From Evansella caseinilytica (GTDB lineage Bacteria; Bacillota; Bacilli; Bacillales; Salisediminibacteriaceae): DNA of 64,000 nt. The notes under the pieces were generated by a model. That model did no database searches. It saw nothing but the letters and a program-made list of their open reading frames with translations, and was not told the origin of the DNA. A program made the position numbers and the translations under genes. Within the stretch, counting starts at the first letter, position 1, and each line of letters opens with the position of its first letter. The stretch spans positions 1 through 64,000 of the forward strand of contig NZ_FNPI01000020.1 in the NCBI RefSeq assembly GCF_900107275.1, written 5' to 3'. This document shows, one piece after another, positions 63,017-64,000 of this stretch.

Positions 63017-63171
63017 TAAAGAGAGTGCCCATGGATACAATTAACTACGGTAGCTTGATCTGCATGTACTTAGAAGGCTGCTCTCTGTTTCAGGGGGGAG
63101 GGAAATTGTCGAAAGCCAAATCTGGGGCTTGCGCCGTGCTTTTATTTTGAAAAGCGTCAGCTTGATAAAAG

Positions 63172-63199
63172 CCCGATAGGAGGGGCAACTCCTATCGGG
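63172..63199 (+). terminator. Hairpin CCCGATAGGAG / CTCCTATCGGG
   Basis: An 11-bp perfect stem downstream of yutH. The same CCCGATAGG arms occur inside module Y of the mosaic repeats. Confidence 0.6.
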
Positions 63200-63307
63200 G
63201 AATACAACAAACTTAATGAACTGCATTGGACAGCTTATTACTGATTTTAGAGGATCTTAATTCTGTTGTGTTCTTTTTTGAACACATATTTTTATATAAA
63301 ATTCAGC

Positions 63308-63544
63308 TTAGAATACTTGTTCTAATTCAGTAACTCCGGGAACTTCCTCAAGAAGGGCACGTTCAATCCCGGCTTTTAACGTAATGGTTGAACTAGGGCA
63401 AGAACCGCAGGCGCCCATCAGACGGACTTTGACAACACCTTCATCAACGCCGACTAGTTCCACGTCGCCTCCGTCACGGAGAAGGAACGGACGTAATTTA
63501 TCGAGTACTTCTTGTACTTGCTCTTCAATTGTAGCGTTTGCCAT
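63308..63544 (-). CDS. yutI: NifU C-terminal-domain Fe-S carrier YutI (Nfu)
   Basis: A 78-residue Nfu domain: [20 protein letters not shown] and the cluster-binding [19 protein letters not shown] with C46 and C49 (CxxC). Two monomers hold a 4Fe-4S cluster and pass it to targets; it is likely a carrier for clusters made by the SUF system at the left of the window. AAAGGAGTG lies before the ATG. Confidence 0.96.
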   Translation of the reverse strand: MANATIEEQVQEVLDKLRPFLLRDGGDVELVGVDEGVVKVRLMGACGSCPSSTITLKAGIERALLEEVPGVTELEQVF

Positions 63545-63879
63545 TTTAAAACACTCCTTTCTTTATGTTCATTATAATATCCAAACGAAAAAAAATCCAT
63601 GAACAACGATTGTTTTTTCTATATCGATTATTATAAATATGTCAATAATGTTAATTTTATTTTCCAGCGTGATACAATACAAGTATTGTGGCAAATAACG
63701 TTGTTTTTTATGTACGCTCTTTTCTAAAAGTATCAAAGTTTACGAAAATAGCCGCCTATGCAAAGTCAAGCGGCTGAATCCCCCCTCGTTCCGTCGACAA
63801 TGACATGTGGCGTAAAGTTGCGAGGTGTGAATGACCTACTGTTAGAGCACGAACATCAAATTGAGGAGAGGCGATAGTG
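63545..63879. other. Divergent promoter region yutI / yuzD
   Basis: About 335 bases without a gene. AT-rich stretches around 63600-63700 (for example TACAATACAAG at 63674) may be promoters. No operator or RNA motif is recognised. Confidence 0.4.
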
Positions 63880-64000
63880 ATGAAACCAATTACATTCGTT
63901 GTATTCGGAGCGGAAGAGAAGTGTGCCAGCTGCATTCATTTGCCTGGTGCCCTGGAAACGATGGAATGGCTTGAGGCGGCGGTTCAGCGCAAATTTCCTG
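63880..64000 (+). CDS. yuzD: YuzD (DUF1462), 3' part beyond the window
   Basis: The first 40 codons (MKPITFVVFGAEEKCASCIH, then LPGALETMEWLEAAVQRKFP) match YuzD, a thioredoxin-fold protein with a CxxC motif (CASC). GAGGAGAGG precedes the start (a GTG directly before the ATG is also possible). It is divergent from yutI, as in B. subtilis. Function unknown. Confidence 0.9.
   Translation, partial: MKPITFVVFGAEEKCASCIHLPGALETMEWLEAAVQRKFP

Overview
This window is a chromosomal segment of a spore-forming Bacillaceae bacterium. I cannot name the species. The evidence is the gene content and order: sufCDSUB, then the yunF-yunE-yunD-yunC, thyA-dfrA, yunB, lytH (yunA), lipA, yutD, yutE, yutF, yutG, yutH, yutI, yuzD backbone, which matches the corresponding Bacillus subtilis neighbourhood, plus perfect Bacillus-type Zur boxes, strong AGGAGG ribosome binding sites, and the sporulation genes yunB, lytH and yutH.

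Left end (1-11256): a truncated IS1182-type transposase; a zinc-starvation pair (Cys-poor ribosomal protein S14 and the GTPase ZagA/YciC), each with its own Zur box; a MOSC protein divergent from a Fur-boxed AraC regulator; a repeat-rich gap; then the complete SUF iron-sulfur assembly operon sufC-D-S-U-B.

Integrated element (11224-25046): about 13.8 kb bounded by a 33-bp direct repeat of the last codons of sufB. It carries a tyrosine integrase, an Xre repressor divergent from an early operon across palindromic operators, a small HTH protein, a D5/SF3-type replication protein followed by an iteron and AT-rich origin candidate, a lone ClpP-type prohead protease, a protein that looks like three ribbon-helix-helix modules, a small membrane protein, and a Type I restriction-modification system with an additional half-size HsdS. 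There are no portal, terminase, capsid or tail genes, so it looks like a phage satellite or phage-derived island rather than a prophage. DNA just outside the right att site resembles the left end of the element, which suggests an earlier, now decayed, relative at the same site.

Middle (25047-39300): accessory chromosome with decay: a DUF4275 gene, a membrane protein whose start is shifted by a poly-A tract, a grpB-like pseudogene with a nonsense codon, a carboxymuconolactone-decarboxylase-family protein, an AraC regulator, a Fur-boxed pair of short nitroreductases, and a CUT1 carbohydrate ABC importer (two permeases, a lipoprotein, no ATPase) with its membrane-sensor AraC regulator under a cre site.

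Right (39300-64000): core metabolism: glpT with cre and a GlpP-like leader, yunF/E/D/C, an HD-GYP phosphodiesterase, thyA-dfrA, yunB, a lysine-riboswitch-controlled NhaC-type transporter, metPS, lytH, lipA, yutD, glpX, yutE, a SufR-like Fe-S regulator, yutF, yutG, yutH, yutI, and the start of yuzD. Iron-sulfur themes recur (SUF operon, LipA, Nfu, SufR-like protein).

A striking property is the density of non-coding repeats: a roughly 40-bp palindrome dispersed about ten times, a mosaic 100-300-bp family at three loci, a 148-bp MITE-like element present as a tandem pair plus diverged copies, an 18-bp-arm REP-like palindrome with degenerate relatives, and a block of degenerate 32-50-bp units between yutF and yutG.
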